NCBI GenBank assembly: GCA_903843965.1
Contig: CAIMRY010000006.1
Span: 1 to 64,000, forward strand
Length of the DNA: 64,000 nt
Origin: an uncultured delta proteobacterium
Lineage (GTDB): Bacteria > Desulfobacterota > Desulfovibrionia > Desulfovibrionales > Desulfovibrionaceae
Reading direction: 5' to 3'
The notes beneath the pieces are model-generated. The model did no database searches and was not told the DNA's origin. It saw only the letters and a program-made list of their open reading frames with translations. The position numbers and the translations under genes were made by a program. Positions 16,251 to 24,743 of the stretch are shown piece after piece (position 1 is the first letter of the stretch; every line of letters starts with the position of its first letter).

Positions 16251-17600
16251 CTACAAGGTGACGAGGGCTTCGCTGGGCTCGATGGCCGCAGCCTTCCAGG
16301 CCGGGACCAGGGAGGCCAGGGAGGTCAACAGCGCCAGCACCAGGGCCGTGGCGGCCAGGTGCAGGGGCTCGAAGGACAGGGTCGCGCCCTCGGCCATGTC
16401 CAGCACGGCCAGGATGCGGAAACTGACCCCGTAGCCCGCCACATAGCCGATAAGCCCGGCCAAAAGGCCGATGCTGGCCGCCTCCGCGCAGAAGATGGCG
16501 AACACGCTTTTGCGCGAAAACCCGAGCGAACGCAGGATGCCGATCTCCTTCTTGCGCTCGTTCACGGCGGAGAGCATGGAGATGCCGACCATGGAGCAGC
16601 CCGTGAGCAGGATCACCAGGCTGACGGACAGGATGAGCTTCTTCACGAACTGCACCGAGTACATGCGCTGCTCCACGATGTTGCGCAGGGTTCTTATCTC
16701 CACGTTCACCAGCGCTGCGCCGATCTGGGTCACGATGTCGTCGATGGGGCAGCCGGAGCACAGGGCCGCCACCTCCACAAAATTCGCCTTGCCCGGGTGG
16801 CCCACGGCCTGCTGCACAAAGGTCAGGTCGGCCAGGAGCACGTTGTCGTCCTCGCTGCCGGTGGGGGCAAGGATGCCCGTGACGACCATGTGCGCCTTGC
16901 CCAGGGGCAGCGTGTCGCCCAGCTTCAGGTTCAGCTTGGCCGCAGCGGAGCTGCCCACCAGCACGCCGTTGCCCCTGTACGTGTCCAGCGGCTGGCCCAG
17001 GGGGGCCATGGGGGCCTGGGCCAGGCCCGTGGGGCTGGCTGCGGCCGGAATCGGGGCCGGGATTGATGTCGGGTTCTGGGCCGTATTCTGGGCCGGAACC
17101 GGGGCAGCAGCCGGAGCGTCGTGCATGCCGTCCGTCATTTTGCGCGCGGCGGGCTCCTCGCCGGGGATGGCGCCCTGGGCCACGTCCCAGTAGCCCTTGA
17201 GCTGCTTTTCCTGGGCGAAGCGCACGCCGACGATGGCCACGGCCATGCCCTGCACGCGGTCCATGACCACCAGCTTGGGCGCGATGACCGAAATGTTCTT
17301 GCGCAGCTCGATGCGGTCGATGCGCTCCAGGGTGTCGGCCTCGTCCAGATAGGTCACGTCAAAGAGCATGTCGCCCAGGGCGAAGCCGCCGTAGCTCACG
17401 GTCAGCTTCTCGGTCTTGGGCGAGACCAGGATGTTGGCCCCGAAGCTGACGAGCTTCTTCTCCAGCCCCTCGCCCACCACGCGGGACACGAAATTGAGCG
17501 ACACGATGCTCACCACGCCCAGCGTGAACACGAGCAGCAGCAGAAGCGTGCGCACCCATTTCTTGCGGGCGTTGCGCAGGGCGATGGTCAGGATGTTCAT
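16251..17600 (-). CDS. ABC transporter permease, FtsX/MacB family
   Basis: A 449-residue protein with the MacB-like layout: one N-terminal helix (residues about 15-38), a large extracytoplasmic domain, then three C-terminal helices (about 320-345, 370-395 and 415-440). NERKKEIGILRSLG is the family's cytoplasmic loop. A Pro/Ala-rich low-complexity stretch (residues about 163-195) sits inside the external domain. It lies between the DUF2318 gene and the ATPase gene. This arrangement occurs in iron-uptake clusters, so an iron-related role is likely. Confidence 0.8.
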   Translation of the reverse strand: MNILTIALRNARKKWVRTLLLLLVFTLGVVSIVSLNFVSRVVGEGLEKKLVSFGANILVSPKTEKLTVSYGGFALGDMLFDVTYLDEADTLERIDRIELRKNISVIAPKLVVMDRVQGMAVAIVGVRFAQEKQLKGYWDVAQGAIPGEEPAARKMTDGMHDAPAAAPVPAQNTAQNPTSIPAPIPAAASPTGLAQAPMAPLGQPLDTYRGNGVLVGSSAAAKLNLKLGDTLPLGKAHMVVTGILAPTGSEDDNVLLADLTFVQQAVGHPGKANFVEVAALCSGCPIDDIVTQIGAALVNVEIRTLRNIVEQRMYSVQFVKKLILSVSLVILLTGCSMVGISMLSAVNERKKEIGILRSLGFSRKSVFAIFCAEAASIGLLAGLIGYVAGYGVSFRILAVLDMAEGATLSFEPLHLAATALVLALLTSLASLVPAWKAAAIEPSEALVTL

Positions 17601-17678
17601 GACGGGCCTTTTGGGTTGAGATGACAAGGGGCGCTGCCCCTTGACCCCGCCGGGGGAAGGGGAAAGAGGCCTCCGGCG

Positions 17679-17792
17679 GCCAAAGGGCCTGAGGCCCTCT
17701 GGACTCCCCACTTGGCTGCGGGCTCCGGGACGGTTCCCGTCACGGAGCCCGCAGCGAACAAATGAGGGGGTTCGGGGGGAATCATTCCCCCC
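17679..17792 (-). repeat. Modular intergenic repeat, copy 3
   Basis: On the minus strand it reads: G6-AATGATT-C6 palindrome (17792-17774), a hairpin with a 13-bp perfect stem (17755-17743 with 17727-17715), then the 32-bp box (17710-17679), which is identical to 148-179. The hairpin differs completely from that of copy 1. It lies between the DUF2318 gene and the permease gene, within a likely operon. Confidence 0.75.
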
Positions 17793-17824
17793 GGCGGGGT
17801 GCAGGGGCGGAGCCACTGCGGACG

Positions 17825-18367
17825 TTAGAAGTAGGCCACGCCGGCCTTGAGGTCGGCCTCGCGGATGAGCACGTTTTTGGCGTCGAAGGTGCGGGCCAGG
17901 GGCGAGGGGTTGCAGCCGCCCTTGACCTCCATGACCTTGGTGGAGTGGAAGCGCATGCCGCAGTTGCCGCAGACCATGACGTCGCCGTCCTGGGTGTAGC
18001 CCTTCTTCTCGCGGAAGCAGACGTCGCAGGCGTTCAGCGCGGTGCGCACCACGCCGTCCCTGCTTTTGATGACGAAGAACTGCACGTCCTTGCCGCCGGT
18101 CTTGAAGGTGTAGAAGTGGGCCTTGCCGTCGCTGACCTCGGCCAGGGGCAGGGAGACGGCCCCGGCCTTGGCCGTGACGGTTTTGGGCCCGCCGAAGAGG
18201 CTGAAGGCATGGGCGCGCGGGGCCAGCGAGGTCAGCGACGCCAGCAGCAGCGCCAGGGCCACCAGGGCCGCCAGAAGCACGAGGTGGCCGGGCCCGGTTT
18301 GCGGGGCCGGTACGGCTATGGCGATGGGCCGGGATTCGGGGCGCGATTCGGGGCGGCGTTGGTGCAT
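17825..18367 (-). CDS. DUF2318 Fe-S/metal-binding exported protein
   Basis: A 180-residue protein with an N-terminal membrane or signal segment (residues about 28-53) and a DUF2318 domain: NACDVCFREKKGY, then MVCGNCGMRFHS and KGGCNP, giving five cysteines for metal binding. Proteins of this family accompany iron transporters (FTR1/P19-type systems) with FtsX-like permeases and LolD-like ATPases, as here. The ATG at 18367 has AAGGAG 8 bases upstream. Confidence 0.8.
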   Translation of the reverse strand: MHQRRPESRPESRPIAIAVPAPQTGPGHLVLLAALVALALLLASLTSLAPRAHAFSLFGGPKTVTAKAGAVSLPLAEVSDGKAHFYTFKTGGKDVQFFVIKSRDGVVRTALNACDVCFREKKGYTQDGDVMVCGNCGMRFHSTKVMEVKGGCNPSPLARTFDAKNVLIREADLKAGVAYF

Positions 18368-18658
18368 GGGGTCGGCTCCTTTGTGGGTGTATGGCGGAGG
18401 GCAAGGCCAGGAACGGAGGTGGAAGAGCGGAACCTCCGTCCCCGGCAGTGCAAACCCTCTCTGCACGGTCTGGTTAAGGCAATCTTTGTGCCAGAATGAA
18501 AAGTGGTGCACGGGCAAGTGGTTGACCGCTTTGTCACAGTTCGGCGCAGGCATGCGTGCGCAATGCCTTGCACATCAGGCAACAAGAAATTGCACAAGCG
18601 CGGCCTGGTCGGGCCCTGCGCAAGGCCCAAGAGCCGTCGGTTTTCTCGGCAAAACGGC

Positions 18659-18687
18659 TTGACGTTTCTAGGGGAGTCTGGAATAGA
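18659..18687 (+). promoter_or_regulatory. Possible promoter of the dsr operon
   Basis: TTGACG at 18659-18664, a 17-bp spacer, then AATAGA at 18682-18687. It is the best sigma70-like pair in the 450 bp before the RsbRD-like gene, but the -10 is weak. A short inverted repeat (ACTCC-TAGA-GGAGT, about 18744-18757) follows. Confidence 0.35.
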
Positions 18688-18819
18688 AGCCGTGGGGCAT
18701 TGTTCGCATTTTCACAATAACTGCGCGGGCGTCCGGTCGGGAGACTCCTAGAGGAGTGGGCCTTGACGGGCGTCCTCTTTTCAAGTCGATCATTGGTTGG
18801 CTTAACATGGGGTGGCTGA

Positions 18820-19347
18820 ATGGGGCTTGAGCAAAGGATCGCGGAGCGCTCGGAAGAGCTGGCCGGGAAATGGGCGCTGCTCATCCTGGGCACGTACCCG
18901 CCCGAGACGCAGGCCGTCTGGAAAGCCAATCTGGAGCCCTTCTCCAACCCCGTGGGCCACGCCATCCGCACTGCCGCGGCCGAGCTCATCCCCCTGCTGC
19001 TGGCCTGGAACGACGCCGACGCCGTGGCCCAGGCCCTGGGCCGCATCGTCAAGATCCGCGCCGTGCAGGACTTTGCCCCCAGCCAGGCCCTGTCCTTCGT
19101 TTTTCTTTTCAAAAAGCTTCTGCGCCAGGAATTCCAGAAGGAGCTGTCCGCCCAGGGCGCCCTTGCGGAACTTTTGGCCTTTGAGACCCGGGTGGACAAC
19201 CTGGCGGTCATCGCCTTTGACCTCTACGTAGCGGCGCGCGACCAGGTGCAGCGCATGCGCGTGGAGGAGGTCAAGCGCGCGCACGTGAACATCGTGCGCC
19301 GGGCCAACCTGATGCGTTCGGACGTTGCGGCCCCAAAGGCCGAATGA
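18820..19347 (+). CDS. RsbRD N-terminal-like domain protein preceding dsrM
   Basis: A 175-residue helical, soluble protein. It resembles the RsbRD_N domain found in stressosome proteins and in a small gene commonly placed directly before dsrMKJOP in Desulfovibrio-type sulfate reducers. No haem-binding or Fe-S motif is present. It may sense redox or regulate the complex; this is inferred from position. It precedes dsrM by 73 bp on the same strand. Confidence 0.65.
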   Translation: MGLEQRIAERSEELAGKWALLILGTYPPETQAVWKANLEPFSNPVGHAIRTAAAELIPLLLAWNDADAVAQALGRIVKIRAVQDFAPSQALSFVFLFKKLLRQEFQKELSAQGALAELLAFETRVDNLAVIAFDLYVAARDQVQRMRVEEVKRAHVNIVRRANLMRSDVAAPKAE

Positions 19348-19420
19348 TTTCTCATGGCGGGTGCGGAACCGGCGCGCATGCGCGACCGGGTCGGCCAAAC
19401 TACAAGCGAGGTGACGGCAG

Positions 19421-20455
19421 ATGAAAGCGATCTATTCACTCATTCTGGTCCTGGCCCTGGTGGTGATCGCCACGCTGGGCGCGGGCGCGGCAAAGATGCA
19501 GACCATCTTCGCGTACTGCGTTCCCGGCACGGCGTTCGTCATCTTCGTGGTCGGGTTCGTGTGCAAGATTATCAGCTGGGCCAAACGCCCGGTGCCCTTC
19601 CGCATCCCCACCACCGGCGGCCAGCAGCAGTCGCTGGACTGGATCACGCAGAACAAGTGGGACAACCCCTCCACCGGCCCGCAGACGGCCATGCGCATGC
19701 TCCTTGAGGTGCTCACCTTCCGCTCGCTGTTCCGCAACACCAAGGTGGTGCTGAAGCACGACGGCGGCAAGAACCCGGTGGTGGCGTATGTCTCCAACAA
19801 GTGGCTGTGGCTCTTCGCCATCCTGTTCCACTACTCTTTCTTGATCATCGTGCTGCGCCACATGCGCCTGTTTTTGCAGCCCGTGCCCCAGGTCATCCTG
19901 GGCATCGAGTTCGTGGACGGCATCCTGCAGATCTACGCGCCGGTGCTCTACCAGTCCGACCTGCTCATCCTGGCCGGAGCGGGCTTTCTTTTGGCGCGCC
20001 GCCTGTTCGACGCCCGCCTGCGCTACATCTCGCTGGTGAACGACTACTTCCCGCTGATCCTGATCCTGGCCATCGCCCTGTCCGGCATGTACATGCGCTA
20101 CATCGCCAAGGTCGACGTCATGGCCATCAAGGACGTGGTGATGGTGCTCTCCACCGGGTTCTTCACCCGCACGTACATCGTCCCCACAGGCATCGACGTC
20201 AGCTTCTTCGTGCACGTGTTCCTGGTCAGCACGCTTTTGGTGTACTTCCCCTTCAGCAAGCTGATGCACCTGGGCGGCATTTTCCTCTCGCCCACGCGCA
20301 ACCTGCCCAACGACACCCGCATGCACCACCACGAGAACCCCTGGAACAACCCCGCCATCAAGCCCCACAGCTACGAGGCGTATGAGGATGAGTTCCGCGC
20401 CCCCATGTTCGAGGCCGGACTGCCCCTGGAGAAGAACCCGGAGGAAGCCGCCTGA
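19421..20455 (+). CDS. dsrM: DsrM, cytochrome b subunit of the DsrMKJOP complex
   Basis: A 344-residue membrane protein of the NarI-like cytochrome b family, with about six helices and conserved His residues (ILFHYSFLIIVLRHMR, DVSFFVHVFLVS, KLMHLGG) as haem b ligands. It exchanges electrons between menaquinone and DsrK. First structural gene of dsrMKJOP, with dsrK 58 bp downstream. The C-terminal tail (EAYEDEFRAPMF) is cytoplasmic and typical of the family. Confidence 0.92.
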   Translation: MKAIYSLILVLALVVIATLGAGAAKMQTIFAYCVPGTAFVIFVVGFVCKIISWAKRPVPFRIPTTGGQQQSLDWITQNKWDNPSTGPQTAMRMLLEVLTFRSLFRNTKVVLKHDGGKNPVVAYVSNKWLWLFAILFHYSFLIIVLRHMRLFLQPVPQVILGIEFVDGILQIYAPVLYQSDLLILAGAGFLLARRLFDARLRYISLVNDYFPLILILAIALSGMYMRYIAKVDVMAIKDVVMVLSTGFFTRTYIVPTGIDVSFFVHVFLVSTLLVYFPFSKLMHLGGIFLSPTRNLPNDTRMHHHENPWNNPAIKPHSYEAYEDEFRAPMFEAGLPLEKNPEEAA

Positions 20456-20513
20456 GCACAGGCGCTGGCACCACGGGACAACACGCACGAAACTTTTTCC
20501 GTGAGGAGAAGAC

Positions 20514-22148
20514 ATGGCGAAGATAATCAAACCCGATGAAATGCTCAGGAGCATCAACTACACCCCGCCGGCCACCGGCTGGATGGAGACGCCCAACGAC
20601 CTCTCCCCTGGCCGCTTCGCCTATCCGGCCAAGCTGGACAAGATGGAGTACCTGATCCACGAGATTCCAGGCCAGTTCGGCAACCCGCGCACCTGGAACC
20701 CCACCGACGCCGACTGGCAGCTGCCGTCCAACTGGAAGGAGATCGTGGTCAACGGTTTCCGCGAGCGCCTGGACAAGTACCGTTCGCTCAAGATCTTCAT
20801 GGACATCTGCGTGCGCTGCGGCGCCTGCGCCGACAAGTGCCACTTCTTCATCGGCGGCGGCGACCCCAAGAACATGCCTGTTTTGCGCGCGGAGCTCATG
20901 CGCTCCATCTACCGGGGCGAGTTCACCCTGGCCGGCAAGATCCTGGGCAAGCTCACCGGCGCGCGGGTCATGGAGGAGGACGTCCTCAAGGAATGGTTCC
21001 TCTACTTCTACCAGTGCACGGAGTGCCGCCGCTGCTCGCTCTTCTGCCCCTACGGCATCGACACCGCCGAGGTGACGATGATGGCGCGCGAGCTCATGCA
21101 CCTGGTCGGCATCAACATCAACTGGATCATGGAGCCGGTGGCCAACTGCACCCGCACCGGCAACCACCTGGGCATCCAGCCGCACGCCTTCAAGGACATC
21201 GTCGAGTTCATGGTCGACGACATCGAGACCATCACCGGCAAGCGCATGAATGTGCCGTTGAACGAGAAGGGCCATGAGGTCATCTTCATCACCCCCTCGG
21301 GCGATGTCTTCGCCGATCCGGGCATCTACACCTTCATGGGCTACCTGATGCTCTTCGACGCCATCGGGCTGGACTACACGCTGTCCACCTACGCCAGCGA
21401 GGGCGGCAACTTCGGCCTGTTCACCAGCGCCGACACCATGAAGGCCCTGAACGGCAAGATGTACGCCGAGGCCAACCGCCTGGGGGCCAAGTGGATTCTG
21501 GGCGGCGAGTGCGGCCACATGTGGCGCGTCATCAACCAGTACATGGACACCATGAACGGCTCCATGCAGGGCCCGCAGATGCAGACCCCGGTCAGCCCCA
21601 TCACCGGCACGGTGTTCAACAACGCCAAGCAGACCAAGATGGTGCACATAGCCGAGTTCACGGCCGACCTGATCAAACACGGCAAGCTGAACCTCGACAA
21701 GAGCCGCAACTCCGACATCATCGCCACCTTCCACGACTCCTGCAACCCGGCGCGCGGCATGGGCATGTTTGAGGAGCCCCGCTATGTGCTGAAAAACGTG
21801 GTCGACCAGTTCCACGAGATGCCGCTGGGCACCATCCGCGAGCAGACCTTCTGCTGCGCGGGCGGCAGCGGCCTGAACACCGACGAGATCATGGAGATCC
21901 GCATGCGCGGCGGCCTGCCCCGGGGCAACGCGCTGTCCTACGTGCAGGAAAAGCACGGGGTGAACACCATGGCCTGCGTCTGCGCCATCGACCGCGCCAC
22001 CCTGATCCCCCTGGCCGACTACTGGGCTCCGGGCGTCAAGATCACCGGCCTGCACGAGCTGGTGGCCAACGCGCTGGTCCTGGACGGCGAGATCGAGCGC
22101 ACCGTGAACCTTCGCCAGGAACCCCTGCCGGGCTTTGAGGAGGAATAG
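20514..22148 (+). CDS. dsrK: DsrK, HdrD-like Fe-S subunit
   Basis: A 544-residue cytoplasmic subunit. Two 4Fe-4S motifs lie near residues 100-110 (CVRCGACADKC) and 165-180 (CTECRRCSLFCPYG). CCG-type cysteine motifs follow: HDSCNPAR and TFCCAGGSG for the non-cubane cluster found in heterodisulfide-reductase-like proteins. It is thought to reduce the DsrC trisulfide/disulfide in sulfite reduction. AGGAG precedes the ATG; dsrJ starts 1 bp after its stop. Confidence 0.93.
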   Translation: MAKIIKPDEMLRSINYTPPATGWMETPNDLSPGRFAYPAKLDKMEYLIHEIPGQFGNPRTWNPTDADWQLPSNWKEIVVNGFRERLDKYRSLKIFMDICVRCGACADKCHFFIGGGDPKNMPVLRAELMRSIYRGEFTLAGKILGKLTGARVMEEDVLKEWFLYFYQCTECRRCSLFCPYGIDTAEVTMMARELMHLVGININWIMEPVANCTRTGNHLGIQPHAFKDIVEFMVDDIETITGKRMNVPLNEKGHEVIFITPSGDVFADPGIYTFMGYLMLFDAIGLDYTLSTYASEGGNFGLFTSADTMKALNGKMYAEANRLGAKWILGGECGHMWRVINQYMDTMNGSMQGPQMQTPVSPITGTVFNNAKQTKMVHIAEFTADLIKHGKLNLDKSRNSDIIATFHDSCNPARGMGMFEEPRYVLKNVVDQFHEMPLGTIREQTFCCAGGSGLNTDEIMEIRMRGGLPRGNALSYVQEKHGVNTMACVCAIDRATLIPLADYWAPGVKITGLHELVANALVLDGEIERTVNLRQEPLPGFEEE

Positions 22149-22149
22149 G

Positions 22150-22539
22150 ATGAAACTCTACAACGGCGGCAAAATCATCACCGGACTGGTGATCTTCCTG
22201 GGCATCTTCCTTACCCCGCTGGCCTACAATGCGGGCAAGGCAGCCTACTCCCAGCCGAAGCTCAAGATGCCGGAGAACGAGAAGGAATGCGTCGAGAGCA
22301 AGGAGTTCATGCGCACCAAGCACATGCAGCTCTTGAACGAGTGGCGCGACTTCGCCCTGCGCGACGGCAAACGCGTGTACGTGAACAGCAAGGGCAAGGA
22401 GTTTGAAATCAGTCTGCAGAAGACCTGCATGAAGTGCCATACCAACAAGGCGGAGTTCTGCGACAAGTGTCACAATGACGCATCCGTGACGCCCTACTGT
22501 TGGGATTGCCACATCCAGCCGGAGGGGTTGAAGAAATGA
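22150..22539 (+). CDS. dsrJ: DsrJ, triheme cytochrome c
   Basis: A 129-residue periplasmic cytochrome with an uncleaved N-terminal helix (residues 8-28) and exactly three CxxCH sites: CMKCH, CDKCH and CWDCH. That number is diagnostic for DsrJ. The ATG at 22150 overlaps the end of dsrK closely, and the gene overlaps dsrO at ATGA, showing translational coupling in the operon. Confidence 0.93.
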   Translation: MKLYNGGKIITGLVIFLGIFLTPLAYNAGKAAYSQPKLKMPENEKECVESKEFMRTKHMQLLNEWRDFALRDGKRVYVNSKGKEFEISLQKTCMKCHTNKAEFCDKCHNDASVTPYCWDCHIQPEGLKK

Positions 22540-23306
22540 ACCACACCAGAAGAAACTTCCTGAAGTTTGCGGGACTGACCGCCGCCGGGCTGTGCGTGGC
22601 CTCCGCCGGGAGCGTCATCGCCGCTGGCGTCGGCTCGACAGAAAAGGTGAGCGAGAAGGCCCTGAAAGCCAAGCGCTGGGCCATGGTCATCGACACCAAG
22701 AAGGTCGGCGCCAAGGAAACCATCGAGCCCCTGGTCAAGGCCTGCCACGCCGCGCACAACGTGCCCGACATCCCCGGTCGCCAGAACGTGAAGTGGATCT
22801 GGGGCGCAGGCTTTGACGAGGCCTTTGACCAGCCCAACAACTTCATGGACGAGGGCCTGGAGAAGCGCGAGTTCGTGCTTTTGTGCAACCACTGCACCAA
22901 CCCCTCGTGCGTGCGCGTGTGCCCCACCCAGGCCACCTACCAGCGCCCGGACGGCATTGTGGCCATGGACTACCACCGCTGCATCGGCTGCCGCTACTGC
23001 ATGGCCGCCTGCCCGTACGGCTCGCGCAGCTTCAACTTCATGGAGCCGCGCCTGCACCTGGACTTGAGCAAGCTGAACAAGGAATTCCCCACGCGCATGC
23101 GCGGCGTGGTCGAAAAGTGCAACTTCTGCGTGGAGCGCCTGGCCCAGGGCAAGCAGCCCGCCTGCGTCGAGGTCTCGGAAGGGGCGCTCGTGTTCGGTGA
23201 CCTGTCCGATCCGGCCAGCGAAGTGCGCAAGGTCCTGCGCGAGCACTACACCATCCGGCGCAAGCCGGCGCTCGGCACCGAACCGGGCGTCTACTACATC
23301 ATCTAG
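22536..23306 (+). CDS. dsrO: DsrO, periplasmic ferredoxin-like subunit
   Basis: A 256-residue exported Fe-S protein. The N-terminus RRNFLKFAG plus a hydrophobic segment is a Tat-type signal. The cysteine motifs CNHCTNPSCVRVCP, CIGCRYCMAACPYG and CNFCVERL form several 4Fe-4S sites, as in DmsB/NrfC-type proteins. It sits on the periplasmic side and links DsrJ to DsrP. It starts inside the last codons of dsrJ (ATGA overlap). Confidence 0.92.
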   Translation: MNHTRRNFLKFAGLTAAGLCVASAGSVIAAGVGSTEKVSEKALKAKRWAMVIDTKKVGAKETIEPLVKACHAAHNVPDIPGRQNVKWIWGAGFDEAFDQPNNFMDEGLEKREFVLLCNHCTNPSCVRVCPTQATYQRPDGIVAMDYHRCIGCRYCMAACPYGSRSFNFMEPRLHLDLSKLNKEFPTRMRGVVEKCNFCVERLAQGKQPACVEVSEGALVFGDLSDPASEVRKVLREHYTIRRKPALGTEPGVYYII

Positions 23307-23315
23307 GGGGCGGTC

Positions 23316-24503
23316 ATGCTCGAAAAAGCACTTAAAGGAAGTCCCAAGTACTATGTCTGGGTCGGGTTCCTGCTCCTGATCATCCTGGGCGCATCCGGCA
23401 TCTACATGATGCAGTTGATGCAAGGCCTCACCATCACCGGCATGAGCCGCGACGTGTCCTGGGGCTTCTACATCGCCCAGTTCACCTACCTGGTCGGCGT
23501 GGCCGCCAGCGGCGTCATGATCGTTTTGCCCTACTACTTCCACAACTACAAGAAGTTCAAGGACCTCGTGATCTTCGGCGAGTTCATGGCCATCGGCGCC
23601 GTGGTCATGTGCCTGGGCTTCATCGTGGTCGACATCGGCCAACCCCAGCGCATGCTCAACGTGCTCCTGTACCCCACGCCCAACTCCATCCTGTTCTGGG
23701 ACATGGTCGTCTTGAACGGCTACCTGATCCTGAACGTGCTGGTGGGCTGGACCTGCCTGGAGTGCGACCGCCAGCACCTGCCCCACCCCAAGTGGACCAA
23801 GGTGCTCGCCTACACCTCCATCATCTGGGCCTTCTCCATCCACACGGTGACGGCCTTCCTGTACCAGGGCCTGCCCGGCCGCCACTACTGGCTCACGGCC
23901 ATTTTGGCCGCCCGCTTCCTGGCCAGCGCCTTCTGCTCCGGCCCGGCCATCCTGCTCTTGGTCATCATGCTGACCGAGAAGGTGACCACCTTCAAGGCCA
24001 ACGTCGAGGGCATCGGCACCCTGGCCAAGATCATCACCTACGCCATGTGCGTGAACGTGTTCTTCTTCCTGCTGGAAGTGTTCACGTCCTTCTACTCCAA
24101 CATCCCCGGCCACATGCTGCCCCTGGTCTATCTGTTCAAGGGCGTGCACGGCCACCACGAGCTGGTGCCCTTCATGTGGACGGCCGTGGCGCTGGGCCTG
24201 GGCAGCCTGGTGCTTTTGATCCCGCCCAAGCTGCGCGACAACATCAAGCTGCTGCCCTGGTCGCTGGCCATCCTGGTCATCGCCACCTGGATCGACAAGG
24301 GCCTGGGCCTTCTGATCGGCGGCTTCAACCCCAACCCGTTTGAGCAGATCGCCCCGTACTGGCCCACCGGCAAGGAGCTCATCGTCTCGGCCATGATCTA
24401 CGCGCTGGGCGCCCTGGTGGTGACCATCCTGTTCAAGATCGCCACGGACGTGAAGCAGGAGACCGGCGCGAGCCAGAAGCCCGTGGTCTCCAGCGAAGCC
24501 TAG
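23316..24503 (+). CDS. dsrP: DsrP, NrfD-family membrane subunit
   Basis: A 395-residue polytopic protein with about ten helices, of the NrfD/PsrC family that interacts with menaquinone. It begins 10 bp after dsrO and ends the operon at a strong terminator (24531-24558). Family features include SRDVSWGFYIAQFTYLVG near residue 44 and RFLASAFCSGPA near residue 203. It completes the DsrMKJOP complex. Confidence 0.92.
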   Translation: MLEKALKGSPKYYVWVGFLLLIILGASGIYMMQLMQGLTITGMSRDVSWGFYIAQFTYLVGVAASGVMIVLPYYFHNYKKFKDLVIFGEFMAIGAVVMCLGFIVVDIGQPQRMLNVLLYPTPNSILFWDMVVLNGYLILNVLVGWTCLECDRQHLPHPKWTKVLAYTSIIWAFSIHTVTAFLYQGLPGRHYWLTAILAARFLASAFCSGPAILLLVIMLTEKVTTFKANVEGIGTLAKIITYAMCVNVFFFLLEVFTSFYSNIPGHMLPLVYLFKGVHGHHELVPFMWTAVALGLGSLVLLIPPKLRDNIKLLPWSLAILVIATWIDKGLGLLIGGFNPNPFEQIAPYWPTGKELIVSAMIYALGALVVTILFKIATDVKQETGASQKPVVSSEA

Positions 24504-24530
24504 ACCCGCATCCGCCTCATGCACGACGAA

Positions 24531-24558
24531 GCGCCCCCGCAAGGGGGCGCTTTTTTTT
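24531..24558 (+). terminator. Terminator of the dsr operon
   Basis: GCGCCCCCGC-AAGGGGGCGC forms a stem of about 8 bp with a tight loop, directly followed by eight T residues. It is a textbook intrinsic terminator 28 bp after dsrP. Confidence 0.9.
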
Positions 24559-24623
24559 GCGGCTGTGCAGAACGTTGCTTGGCGCTTTGGGTCGCTCGCC
24601 GAAACCCTGTCAGCCCGCTCTAT

Positions 24624-24684
24624 TTGTCCATTTACCGGCCAAAACCATGCCATTTTTGTCCCGGCCAAAAACCAGTGGTATGCT
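24624..24684 (+). promoter_or_regulatory. Shared toxin-locus promoter, copy B
   Basis: TTGTCC at 24624, CGGCCAAAA at about 24636, a second TTGTCC (-35) at 24656-24661, a 17-bp spacer, and -10 TATGCT at 24679-24684. The start codon of the Rhs gene is about 53 nt after the expected transcription start. It matches copies A and C. Confidence 0.75.
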
Positions 24685-24743
24685 TCCCCAATTTGCTCTC
24701 GGCGTTGTGCCGGGCGCTTCAACCCAATTGGAGGAAGCCTATC

